The position numbers and the translations under genes are program-made. From positions 1-34,224 of the forward strand of contig JAIQFL010000094.1 in the NCBI GenBank assembly GCA_020073365.1: a stretch of DNA of 34,224 bases, given 5' to 3'. The notes beneath the pieces were generated by a model, which saw nothing but the letters and a program-made list of their open reading frames with translations, was not told where the DNA came from and did not search any database. Of the stretch, positions 1 through 7,305 are shown piece by piece. Within the stretch, counting starts at the first letter, position 1. The number at the start of each line of letters is the position of its first letter. This DNA comes from Terriglobia bacterium (lineage in GTDB: Bacteria > Acidobacteriota > Terriglobia > Bryobacterales > Bryobacteraceae).

Positions 1-599
1 TTGCGGGGCGTCACCGAACCGGTCTGATTGTTGGGATTGCAGACGTAGTAGGCGCCGGCCGTGGGGTCGGCCTTGATCATGGCCTCGCCATCGTGGGCGT
101 AGTCCGCGCGCAACGGCACCCGCGTGAGCTTGGACCCGATGAACGCCGGCGCGCCACCGCCGTAGCCCGGGTTGGCCATCGTCCAGCTTTGGGTGGGAGA
201 AGTGAAAGCGCACATGACCCGGTTTAGCGGATCGGACGACCCGGCGAAGACGCTGATGCACTCCGGCTTGATATCCTCGGTCTCCGCAATGGCGTTGACC
301 AGTTCGCCCTGCTCGTTGCCCGGAGAGTACCGCCAGCCGTGCGGCGCGACCTTCATGATGGCCTCCAGGCCTTCCTTGCATGGCCCCATGGGGTTCTCGT
401 TCTGGTTGATCCGCACTGCGTCCGGATCCACGGCTCGCCGGGCGCCGCCCCGGCGCTGCTGGGCCTCCTGCGCCATGGCGAACTCGTTATAAAACGGAAA
501 TGTAGCCCCCGCGGTCAGCAGGCTGGCGATGCGGCCCAACTGGCGGCGCGAGAATCCTCTGTGCAGCAGCGACTCGGCTAGTTCAGGTTCAAATGCCAT
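1..599 (-). CDS. Tat-leader HisC-like PLP aminotransferase, C-terminus cut by window edge
   Basis: Translating the minus strand from the ATG at 599 gives an open frame that runs off the left edge (about 199 residues visible). The N-terminus has a twin-arginine-like motif (SRRQLGRIA, about residues 17-25) followed by a short apolar stretch, suggesting Tat export. Then come hallmarks of class I/II, histidinol-phosphate-type aminotransferases: a NENPMGP motif near residue 67, a Gly-Ser-Ser-Asp segment near 120 that would contact the PLP phosphate, and YVCNPNNQTG near the cut end. The PLP lysine would lie outside the window. A GAAGGG ribosome-binding site about 8 bases upstream supports the start. 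Known family: PLP-dependent transamination of histidinol phosphate or aromatic amino acids. The true substrate is unknown, and an exported aminotransferase would be unusual. It follows the 384-aa unknown gene on the same strand. Confidence 0.8.
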   Translation of the reverse strand, partial: MAFEPELAESLLHRGFSRRQLGRIASLLTAGATFPFYNEFAMAQEAQQRRGGARRAVDPDAVRINQNENPMGPCKEGLEAIMKVAPHGWRYSPGNEQGELVNAIAETEDIKPECISVFAGSSDPLNRVMCAFTSPTQSWTMANPGYGGGAPAFIGSKLTRVPLRADYAHDGEAMIKADPTAGAYYVCNPNNQTGSVTPR

Positions 600-804
600 C
601 TGGGCACCCTTCTTTCGATTGAAGTGCGGTTTCGAGTCAGACGGCCCCGCATGCGCGTAACCGCAAAAAACTTCCAGGCCGGTCCGTGGGGCCTCGGAAT
701 GCGTCCCGCTGTCGGGGCGAGCCGCTCCGCGATTTGTACCGAGAGTAATGGAGTGCGGGGATGGTTGTCAAGGCGGGTCTGCGGCACCCCTGCGGGACAG
801 CATT

Positions 805-844
805 CCGGTGGGACAGACGATCGGGTTTCGTCGTCTGTCAGCCG
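805..844. repeat. Dispersed 40-bp hairpin repeat, copy 1
   Basis: A perfect 9-bp stem, GACAGACGA (812-820) and TCGTCTGTC (831-839), encloses a 10-base loop. The same 40-bp unit recurs at 7226-7265 with one loop substitution. Here it overlaps the TGA stop (838-840) of the minus-strand gene, so it could act as a transcript-end structure. Its reuse points to a dispersed REP-like element. Confidence 0.75.
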
Positions 845-1992
845 CCTTTCAGCCGGCTCCGGCCGCCCCAGGCAGCCGCCGCGTAGCTCAACCAGTCTCC
901 CCGGTCTCGCGCCAGTTCCTTCATGTGATCGAACTCCCTGGTCAGGTGACACAGCTCCATGGCGGATGGACACGTCAGCTCGTTAGGCGGTACACCCGGA
1001 AAGTGCGCCAGCGCCACTTCCATCGCCTCCCGGTAGCGCTCCAGCCGCACCAGCAGTTTCACCAGCAATTGCGCCGGCAGGGTGCCAACGCGGCTGGGGT
1101 CGCTGGACGCCACCTTCTGGCGAAAGTGATCCAGGTGACTCTCGATGTCCGTTCCCAACAACACCAGCGCATAGTGGTCGTAGTCGAGGTACACATCCTC
1201 GAAGGGCGGCTGGCCCTGGACGTGGAACTGTGGAGACAGACGCTTCCCGTACTCGCAGAAATCGTGAAAGAGGCGCAGCAGGCTGGCGTCGCTCACTTCG
1301 GGGCAATACTGCAGGATCGAAACCAGGTGCGAGGTATCCACGTAGGTGCTGTATTCGCCGAACAACCAGTCGCGGCCGGCGGCCAAATCCGCGATGCTCG
1401 TGGCGTCCGGCCTGGTTCCTTCCGCCTCCTCGATCGCCTTGCCGATGCGCTCTGCGATCTCGCCGTGAATGTCGCGCGCCAGGAGCCCGATGCATTTTTC
1501 GCGATCCTTCTCCACGGGAGACATGCCCAGTGCGCTCAGGGCCTGGCAGATGCCGTACTTCTTCAGGATCAAATCCAGGCCCTTGGCCGGATTGACGCCC
1601 TCCTGAAAGGCGATCTCGATGATCGGGTCGGTGTTGTCACCCGGTTCCACCCTTTCAATCGCGGCGGCCACAAGGGCGGAGTCGCCGGTGGCGCGCAGAT
1701 ACGGCCAGGCGTTCGCAATCTCGCCGTCCGCCAGAAACAGTTCGCCCACCTCGCGCGCAGCTTCCGTGACCGCCTGGCTATATGCGGCCTGCACCTCCGA
1801 CGGAAGCGTCGATGGATCGCGCATCTGGAACACCGGCAGGCCGAGCTCGAAACGCTTGCTCATCAGGCGCGCTTCGAAGAGCGAACGGTAATCCCTGGCG
1901 CTGCGGTACCGGTCGATCAGAAAGTCGAAGGTGCCTGGAGGGCCCCCTGACTCCAGGAGTTGTTCGAGCGTTTCGAAGACATCCTCGGACAT
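838..1992 (-). CDS. Conserved-looking hypothetical protein, mostly helical, 384 aa
   Basis: I do not recognise a family. The protein is acidic and appears mainly alpha-helical, with no signal peptide, membrane segment or obvious catalytic motif. The helix-rich spacing (for example runs around residues 60-110 and 300-360) would fit a helical-repeat or scaffold-like fold, but that is inference. Codon use is typical of the surrounding genes, and the frame is open over its whole length on the strand opposite several shadow frames. I chose the ATG at 1992 (Met-Ser-Glu-Asp). A TTG three codons upstream is also possible, and neither has a strong ribosome-binding site. It is divergent from the enolase-superfamily gene, with 42 bp between the start codons, and lies upstream of the HisC-like gene on the same strand. 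Confidence 0.7.
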   Translation of the reverse strand: MSEDVFETLEQLLESGGPPGTFDFLIDRYRSARDYRSLFEARLMSKRFELGLPVFQMRDPSTLPSEVQAAYSQAVTEAAREVGELFLADGEIANAWPYLRATGDSALVAAAIERVEPGDNTDPIIEIAFQEGVNPAKGLDLILKKYGICQALSALGMSPVEKDREKCIGLLARDIHGEIAERIGKAIEEAEGTRPDATSIADLAAGRDWLFGEYSTYVDTSHLVSILQYCPEVSDASLLRLFHDFCEYGKRLSPQFHVQGQPPFEDVYLDYDHYALVLLGTDIESHLDHFRQKVASSDPSRVGTLPAQLLVKLLVRLERYREAMEVALAHFPGVPPNELTCPSAMELCHLTREFDHMKELARDRGDWLSYAAAAWGGRSRLKGG

Positions 1993-2034
1993 GATGGTCA
2001 ATGATATCGTGGATGAGACTTACTCTGGACGACT

Positions 2035-3300
2035 ATGCTTTCACGACGTCACTTCCTCGCCGCGCTGCCGGCGATGCCCGCCCTCAGCGCTTTCGCCGAA
2101 TCCAAGCCTCTCAAGATCGCCGCGGTTGAGATCTGGCAGGTGCACGGTCACAGAGAGACTCTCCCCGGGGTCGACCAGCAGTACCAGGTGAACCCGTTGC
2201 ACATCTACGACGAGCTCCGTCCGAGGCCGTATCGGGACGCCCCCAATCCCGCTCTCCGGAACTCCCCGACGACCGCGCTGTATCTGAAGATCAAGACCGA
2301 CGGGGACGTGGAAGGCTTCTACGGACCGATCGACAAAGAGGTCGCCATCGTCGTCGAAGAACAACTGCGTCCCTTCCTGATGGGCAAGGACGCGCTGGCG
2401 CACGAAAAGCTGTGGGACCAACTGTACCGCTCGAACCGGCATTCCCGCCGCGGCTATTTCCTGATGGCCATCAGCGCGGTCGACAATACATTGTGGGATC
2501 TGCGGGGGCGATATTTCAAGGCGCCGGTGTACCGGTTGCTCGGCGGGCCTACGCGGTCGTCGGTCGAAGCCTACGCAAGCTGCCTCGGCTATTCCCTGGA
2601 GCCGGAGAAGGTGCAGGCGCGCGCGGTCCAAATCAGGAAGGAAGGCTTCCGGCACCAGAAGTGGTTCCTGGCATACGGGCCGGGCGATGGTTACGAAGGG
2701 CTGAAAAAGAACGTCGAGCTGGTTCGCATTCTGCGGGAAGCCGTGGGAGAAGAAACGGAGCTCATGTTCGACGTCTACAGCGGGTGGGATCTGACCTATG
2801 CGCTCGAATGGGCCAAGCAGGTGGAACGGTTCCGGCCCCGCTGGATCGAGGAAGCCACGCAGGCCGAGAAGATCGACAGCTTCGCCCAGCTTCGGAAAGG
2901 GACTTCCATCCCGGTGGCTTCGGGCGAGCACATTCAAGGGCGGTGGGAAGTTTACGATTACCTGAAAGACGGAGCGCTCAGCGTGGTGCAATGCGACCCG
3001 GAGTGGTGCGGCGGCACTACGGAGCTGCAAAAGATCTGCGCGCTGGCTTCGATCTTCGACGTCCCCGTGATCCCTCACGGACACAGCCTGCACGCGGCGC
3101 TGCATGTGATTGCGAGCCAGTCTCCGGCGGTTTGCCCATTGGCGGAGTACCTGATCATCAAGATGAAATCGTACTACCACTTCGAGAAGACTCCGCCCGT
3201 TTTGCAGAACGCACATTTCGCATTGCCCGATGCTCCCGGCTATGGGATCGAGCTGGACGAGACGAAGGTGGAATCCCGCGAGCTGATGCACTGGGGGTAG
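2035..3300 (+). CDS. Tat-leader mandelate racemase/muconate lactonizing (enolase superfamily) enzyme
   Basis: A 421-aa protein. The N-terminus (MLSRRHFLAALPAM) resembles a Tat leader ending near residue 21. The rest is an enolase-superfamily protein with an N-terminal capping domain (about 25-160) and a C-terminal barrel. Expected metal-binding acids are visible at the ends of successive barrel strands: D246 in DVYSGWD, E272/E273 in WIEEAT, and E298 in ASGEH. H348 and H350 in HGHSLH are candidate general bases. The family abstracts a proton alpha to a carboxylate using Mg2+. The His-rich end resembles acid-sugar dehydratases such as L-rhamnonate dehydratase, but the substrate is not determined. 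The exported location is unusual for this mostly cytoplasmic superfamily. Two strong hairpins follow the stop codon. Confidence 0.87.
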   Translation: MLSRRHFLAALPAMPALSAFAESKPLKIAAVEIWQVHGHRETLPGVDQQYQVNPLHIYDELRPRPYRDAPNPALRNSPTTALYLKIKTDGDVEGFYGPIDKEVAIVVEEQLRPFLMGKDALAHEKLWDQLYRSNRHSRRGYFLMAISAVDNTLWDLRGRYFKAPVYRLLGGPTRSSVEAYASCLGYSLEPEKVQARAVQIRKEGFRHQKWFLAYGPGDGYEGLKKNVELVRILREAVGEETELMFDVYSGWDLTYALEWAKQVERFRPRWIEEATQAEKIDSFAQLRKGTSIPVASGEHIQGRWEVYDYLKDGALSVVQCDPEWCGGTTELQKICALASIFDVPVIPHGHSLHAALHVIASQSPAVCPLAEYLIIKMKSYYHFEKTPPVLQNAHFALPDAPGYGIELDETKVESRELMHWG

Positions 3301-3317
3301 CACCTGCTTCTCGTGGC

Positions 3318-3358
3318 GCAAGCACTCGTGCTTGCCGCGTCGACACTCGTGTCGACGC
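3318..3358. terminator. Two tandem perfect hairpins between convergent genes
   Basis: The first stem is GCAAGCAC/GTGCTTGC (3318-3335) and the second is GCGTCGACAC/GTGTCGACGC (3337-3358). Both close on the same TC dinucleotide and share the core CACTCGTG. They sit between the convergent enolase-superfamily and thiamine-binding genes, so they may terminate both strands. No U-tract follows, so this may be a structural repeat rather than a classical intrinsic terminator. Confidence 0.6.
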
Positions 3359-3383
3359 CTGGCTCTTTCCCGCAGCGCACATC

Positions 3384-3686
3384 CTACCCGCCCAGCTTCT
3401 CCTTCACGCTCCTCACCTTGTCATCCATGCTCTGCACCCGGTCGATGCGCGTACCGAATCGCAGGCTCGACGAAACCCGCGGTACACCCATTGCATGCAC
3501 CACTTCGTGGCAGCGCTTGATGGCCGCGAAGACCTCGTCCCACTCGCCCTCGATATTCGTGCCGTAGGCGTGCAGGTTCACTTTCAAGCCAGCCTCGGCG
3601 AAGATCCGCTCGCAGGCCGCGATCTCCCTGGAAACGGAAACACCGGCGCCGATCGGAATCAGGCACAGGTCCGCAATCACTTGCAC
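3384..3686 (-). CDS. MTH1187/UPF0045-family thiamine-binding protein
   Basis: A protein of about 100 aa matching the MTH1187/YkoF-like fold: an N-terminal strand with the IADLCLIPIGAG pattern, a helix rich in Ala/Glu, an HAYGTNIEGEWDEV segment (about 40-53), a central helix containing HEVVHAMG, and a C-terminal SSLRFGTRID segment. Known members are small ferredoxin-like-fold proteins that bind thiamine or a related metabolite, and this one probably acts in the cytoplasm. I chose the GTG at 3686 because GGAGGT (3693-3698) lies 6 bases upstream. The longer frame up to 3737 would start before this site and adds an unconserved Gly/Arg-rich tail. It is divergent from the 188-aa unknown gene, 60 bp apart. 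Confidence 0.85.
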   Translation of the reverse strand: MQVIADLCLIPIGAGVSVSREIAACERIFAEAGLKVNLHAYGTNIEGEWDEVFAAIKRCHEVVHAMGVPRVSSSLRFGTRIDRVQSMDDKVRSVKEKLGG

Positions 3687-3746
3687 GATTTCACCTCCAG
3701 GTCCATTGTCTCGCGGGCGCGTGCCGCCATCCCGCATAATGAAATC

Positions 3747-4313
3747 GTGCTAAGCAAATGCCTCCTCGAACTGCACCAACACGGGCTTCTCCTGAAGTCC
3801 GATTCCGTTCTGCCCAGCGTCACTACGTTCGTTGCGGGCGCGCCGGTACGAGGCTCCTGGTGGTCTCACCCGGCCAGCCACCAGATTTTCCAGACCCTGG
3901 AGCAGCTCTCGCATCACCCTGATGTCTTAGTCGTGAAGCTGGTTGCCGGCAAGGACACGCTGGTCGACCGGTGCTTGTGGCCGGCCATCTATGCGATCGC
4001 AACGGCCGGAGAGGACTGGCAATGGAAGGGCTTGACGAAGGACGCTCGCACGCTCTATACGGCATTGAGCGCAGCGGGGCAAGTGGAAGCCATGGGCGCC
4101 GTCGCCCGATCGCTCGAAGGACGCCTGCTGGCGCACGCCGAACAGTTCCACACTGCCGCCGGGCACCACTCCAAGCGGCTGGAATCCTGGGTCCGGTGGG
4201 CCCGCCGGGTTGGATTGGAAGAACCGGATTTGCCCATCCTGGAAGCCAAGCGCGCCATTGAGGGCATTTTCCCAGCAGCCAAGCTGCCGTGGAAACGGAC
4301 CTCCGCGGTCTGA
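3747..4313 (+). CDS. Hypothetical protein, 188 aa
   Basis: Only the end of a much longer open frame is plausible here. The upstream part of that frame lies over the enolase-superfamily gene and is a shadow. I start at the GTG at 3747, giving V-L-S-K-C-L-L-E-L-H. The protein is soluble, Trp/His-rich, and mostly alpha/beta, with an N-terminal helix, a WWSHPASH segment near residue 32, a KLVAGKDTLV segment near 63, and a helical C-terminal half. I do not recognise the family. No signal peptide is seen. It ends 28 bp before the M16 peptidase pair and could be co-transcribed with it. The start is uncertain because no strong ribosome-binding site is visible. Confidence 0.6.
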   Translation: MLSKCLLELHQHGLLLKSDSVLPSVTTFVAGAPVRGSWWSHPASHQIFQTLEQLSHHPDVLVVKLVAGKDTLVDRCLWPAIYAIATAGEDWQWKGLTKDARTLYTALSAAGQVEAMGAVARSLEGRLLAHAEQFHTAAGHHSKRLESWVRWARRVGLEEPDLPILEAKRAIEGIFPAAKLPWKRTSAV

Positions 4314-4341
4314 AGATACTCTTCGCGGGGCGGTATTATGA

Positions 4342-5709
4342 TTGGAAAGTCCAAGAGGTGATATAAAGAAAGCACTTGCGTTTTCCGCGTGCCTCGCGGT
4401 GGTTTGGGTGGCGCTGGCAGCCGACGTCAAAGAAGTGAAAGTACCGTTCCAGCAGTACAAGCTGAAGAACGGCCTCACGGTCATCCTGTCGGAGGATCAC
4501 ACCGCGCCCACCTATTCCATCGCCGTCACTTACAACGTGGGCTCGCGCGATGAAAAGCGGGGGCGCACCGGATTCGCGCACCTCTTCGAGCACATGATGT
4601 TCCAAGGCTCCGAGAACGTGGCCAAAGGCGAGCACCCCGCACTCATCTCAACCAATGGCGGCTCGATGAACGGGACCACCGACGAGGACCGCACCCTCTA
4701 CTTCGAGATACTTCCCGCCAACCAGATCGACCTGGGCTTGTTTCTGGAAGCGGACCGCATGCGGTCGCTGGCGGTGACCCAGTCCAACCTCGACAACCAG
4801 CGCAACGCGGTTCAGGAGGAGCGCCGGCTGCGCGTGGACAATCAACCCTATGGCAAGACCTTCGAAGCGGTCAACGAAGTGGCTTATGACAACTTCGCCT
4901 ACAAGCATTCGGTGGTCGGGTCGATGGAGGACCTCAACGCCGCCAGCTTGCAGGACGTGCAGGATTTTTTCAAGCGCTATTACGCGCCGAACAACGCGGT
5001 GATCGCGATTGTTGGTGACTTCAAGAGCGACGAGTTGATGACGAAGGTCAAGAAGTACTTCGAAACGATCCCGGCCCAGCCGCCTCCACCCCAGCCCGAC
5101 ATGGCGGAGCCGGAACAGAAGGCCGAACGCCGGAAAACGCTGGAGGACGCGTTTGCGCAGCTTCCGCGGCTCGACATCGCCTACAAGATTGGTCCGGGCA
5201 ATACGCCGGACTACTACGCGCTCCGTGTGATGAGCCAGATCCTGGGATCGGGACAGTCGTCGCGATTGTATCAGCGGCTCGTGAAGGAGCAGGAGATGGC
5301 CACGAGCGCCAGCGCTTTCGCCGCCCAGCAGCGCGGGCCGGGACTGGAACAGTTCTTCGTCATGGCGCGGCCGGGAAAGGACCTCGCGGCCATCGAGAAA
5401 GCGGTGTATGAAGAGATCGCCAAAATGCAGAACGAACCGGTCACTGATGAAGAACTCGAGAAGGTGCGCATGCAGGCGCGGCGCAGCCAGGTGGCCGGCG
5501 CCCAGAGCACGCTCAACCGGGCCATTGGGCTGGCCGACGATTTCGTGAATTTTGGCGATGCGAACCTGTTGAACGAACAGTATCGGAAGATGACGGCAGT
5601 CACCAAACAGGACGTGATGCGTGTGGCGAAGAAGTATCTCACGGAGAACAACCGTACCGTAATCGTCACGCTGCCGAAGAAGGCCGCCCCAGCGGGGCCG
5701 GGCGAGTAG
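4342..5709 (+). CDS. M16 family zinc metallopeptidase, catalytic subunit
   Basis: A pitrilysin/insulinase-type (M16) peptidase with a signal peptide (KKALAFSACLAVVWVALA) predicting a periplasmic or secreted location. The inverted zinc motif HLFEH is at residues 80-84, and the distal glutamate ligand is expected in the QEERR region around 159-160. A second M16 domain follows (about 210-440). The length is typical of the short, heterodimer-forming bacterial members. Such enzymes degrade peptides in a clam-shell chamber. The partner subunit is the next gene, 28 bp downstream. The start is odd: the frame is given from a TTG at 4342, yet a near-perfect GAGGTGAT ribosome-binding site (4355-4362) lies just before an in-frame ATA at 4363, directly ahead of the Lys-Lys of the leader. 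Confidence 0.9.
   Translation: MESPRGDIKKALAFSACLAVVWVALAADVKEVKVPFQQYKLKNGLTVILSEDHTAPTYSIAVTYNVGSRDEKRGRTGFAHLFEHMMFQGSENVAKGEHPALISTNGGSMNGTTDEDRTLYFEILPANQIDLGLFLEADRMRSLAVTQSNLDNQRNAVQEERRLRVDNQPYGKTFEAVNEVAYDNFAYKHSVVGSMEDLNAASLQDVQDFFKRYYAPNNAVIAIVGDFKSDELMTKVKKYFETIPAQPPPPQPDMAEPEQKAERRKTLEDAFAQLPRLDIAYKIGPGNTPDYYALRVMSQILGSGQSSRLYQRLVKEQEMATSASAFAAQQRGPGLEQFFVMARPGKDLAAIEKAVYEEIAKMQNEPVTDEELEKVRMQARRSQVAGAQSTLNRAIGLADDFVNFGDANLLNEQYRKMTAVTKQDVMRVAKKYLTENNRTVIVTLPKKAAPAGPGE
4355..4362 (+). promoter_or_regulatory. Strong ribosome-binding site inside the apparent M16 N-terminus
   Basis: GAGGTGAT is an eight-base match to the anti-Shine-Dalgarno sequence. It sits immediately before an ATA codon (4363) in frame with the peptidase. 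No ATG or GTG is available at the right distance, so the real start may be ATA, or the site may serve the upstream TTG poorly. Confidence 0.5.
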
Positions 5710-5737
5710 CCAAGCCAAGGCAAGAAAGGAGACGACC

Positions 5738-7213
5738 ATGCGAACAATGCCGATTTGCCTCATACCCGTTGGTCTTTGGATGGCCTGGGGACAGACCCCG
5801 CCGATGCCTATGGCGGGAAATGCCCCGCCTAAAAAGGAAGCCAAGGATGTTTTCAAGAATAAGGCGCCGGTCTCGCAGGAAGTACTGAGGGTCAAGCTTC
5901 CCAAGCCCGTGGAAGTGCATCTCGAGAATGGCCTGACCGTCCTGATCCTGGAAGATCACCGGCTGCCGCAGATTTCGATGTCTCTCGGCATGCGCGGCGC
6001 CGGAGGGCTGGATGAGCCGGCCAACCTGAAAGGCCTGGCAAGCGTAACCGCCACTATGTTGCGCGAGGGGACCGCGACCCGAACCAGCAAACAAATTGCG
6101 GACGAGGCCGACCGGCTGGCAGCCAGCGTCGGCGGGACTTCGGGCTTCGGAGTAACGGAAGCGAATTTTTCGATGTCCGGTCTGAGCGACAACTTCGATC
6201 GGTGGTTCGCGCTGGGAGTCGATGTTCTGCTCCATCCGTCGTTTCCTGCTGACGAGTGGAACAAGCTGAAGCAGCGCCAATTGGTGAGCTTGCGGCAACA
6301 GCGAACTTCGGCCGCCTTCCTGGCGAACGAGCGATTCAGCAAAGCCGTGTTCGGGAGCCATCCCGCGTCGCTGATATCTGCCACCGCGGAGTCTCTGGAG
6401 GCCATCACGCCCGAGGCCATGAAGAAATGGCACGACGAACGCTACGTACCTCAAAATGGCGTGCTGGGAGTGGTGGGCGACGTGACGCCCGCGCAGCTTT
6501 TGCCCAAGCTGAAGGAAGCGTTTGCATCCTGGAAGAAGACTGACTTGCACCCGCAGACGCCTGCCAAGCCAACCCTCACAGAGGAGGTGCGGGTCCTGTT
6601 GGTGAACCGGCCCAGTTCGGTGCAGACCAACCTGGTCATGGGAAACATTGCCATCGACAGGCGCAGTCCCGACTACGTGGCCTTCACCGTGATGCACGAG
6701 GTGTTGGGCGCGGGAAGTACGGCGCGGCTGTTTAACAACCTGCGGGAAGACAAGGGCTACACCTACGGTGCATATAGCGGTTTCACGGCGGGCTCTTATC
6801 CGGGCGCCTGGCGGGCGAATTCAGAGGTGCGGACGGAGGTGACCGAGGGCGCCATGAAGGAGTTCTTCAACGAGTTCAAGCGTATCCGCGACGAAAAGCC
6901 GCCGGTCTCCGAACTGGAAGAGAAGAAGCGCTCGGTAGTAGCGCGGTTTGCGCTTTCGATCGAGAGCCCGCAGCAGTTGTTGAACTACGCGATCCAGCGC
7001 AAGTTTTACGACCTGCCCGAGAACTATTGGGACACTTACCCCGCCCAGATCTCGGCGGTGACTCCCGAAGATGTCCAGCGTGTGGCGCGCAAGTATCTGA
7101 GCCTCGACAATATTCAGATCGTCGCGGTGGGTGACGCCACGAAGATCAAGAGCGTGATGGAGACGTACGGCAAAATCACGGTGTACGATGCGGACGGCAA
7201 GGTAGTGCCGTAG
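5738..7213 (+). CDS. M16 family non-catalytic partner subunit
   Basis: A 491-aa secreted M16-like protein with a short signal peptide (about 1-18) and two M16 domains. Where active members have HxxEH, this one reads GLASVTATML (about residues 103-112), so the zinc ligands are missing. It keeps the C-terminal-domain R/Y motif in STARLFNNLREDKGYTYG (about 328-345), which in known heterodimeric bacterial M16 enzymes is supplied by the non-catalytic subunit to complete the active site. The start ATG has AAAGGAGA upstream. It lies 28 bp behind the catalytic subunit, clearly in one operon. Together they should form one periplasmic oligopeptidase. The substrate is unknown. Confidence 0.9.
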   Translation: MRTMPICLIPVGLWMAWGQTPPMPMAGNAPPKKEAKDVFKNKAPVSQEVLRVKLPKPVEVHLENGLTVLILEDHRLPQISMSLGMRGAGGLDEPANLKGLASVTATMLREGTATRTSKQIADEADRLAASVGGTSGFGVTEANFSMSGLSDNFDRWFALGVDVLLHPSFPADEWNKLKQRQLVSLRQQRTSAAFLANERFSKAVFGSHPASLISATAESLEAITPEAMKKWHDERYVPQNGVLGVVGDVTPAQLLPKLKEAFASWKKTDLHPQTPAKPTLTEEVRVLLVNRPSSVQTNLVMGNIAIDRRSPDYVAFTVMHEVLGAGSTARLFNNLREDKGYTYGAYSGFTAGSYPGAWRANSEVRTEVTEGAMKEFFNEFKRIRDEKPPVSELEEKKRSVVARFALSIESPQQLLNYAIQRKFYDLPENYWDTYPAQISAVTPEDVQRVARKYLSLDNIQIVAVGDATKIKSVMETYGKITVYDADGKVVP

Positions 7214-7225
7214 CCAGCAACCAGC

Positions 7226-7265
7226 CCGGTGGGACAGACGATCGGTTTTCGTCGTCTGTCAGCCG
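7226..7265. repeat. Dispersed 40-bp hairpin repeat, copy 2
   Basis: Same unit as at 805-844: stem GACAGACGA (7233-7241) and TCGTCTGTC (7252-7260) with a 10-base loop differing at one position. It lies 13 bp after the stop of the M16 partner gene, between convergent transcripts. Confidence 0.75.
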
Positions 7266-7305
7266 GCCAGCACAGGCAGGAATGCCTGGCAGAATGCCCC
7301 TGCCC

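Noticed and set aside
2041..3321. 426-aa minus-strand frame opposite the enolase-superfamily gene
   Set aside because: Antisense shadow typical of high-GC genes, with no recognisable domain; the plus strand has clear catalytic motifs.
2412..3740. Long open frame giving a 633-aa protein
   Set aside because: Its first two-thirds are the enolase-superfamily gene read in another frame; only the end from 3747 looks like a gene.
4648..6697. Long minus-strand frames (418 and 343 aa) under the M16 genes
   Set aside because: Antisense shadows; the plus strand carries the signal peptides, zinc motif and R/Y motif.
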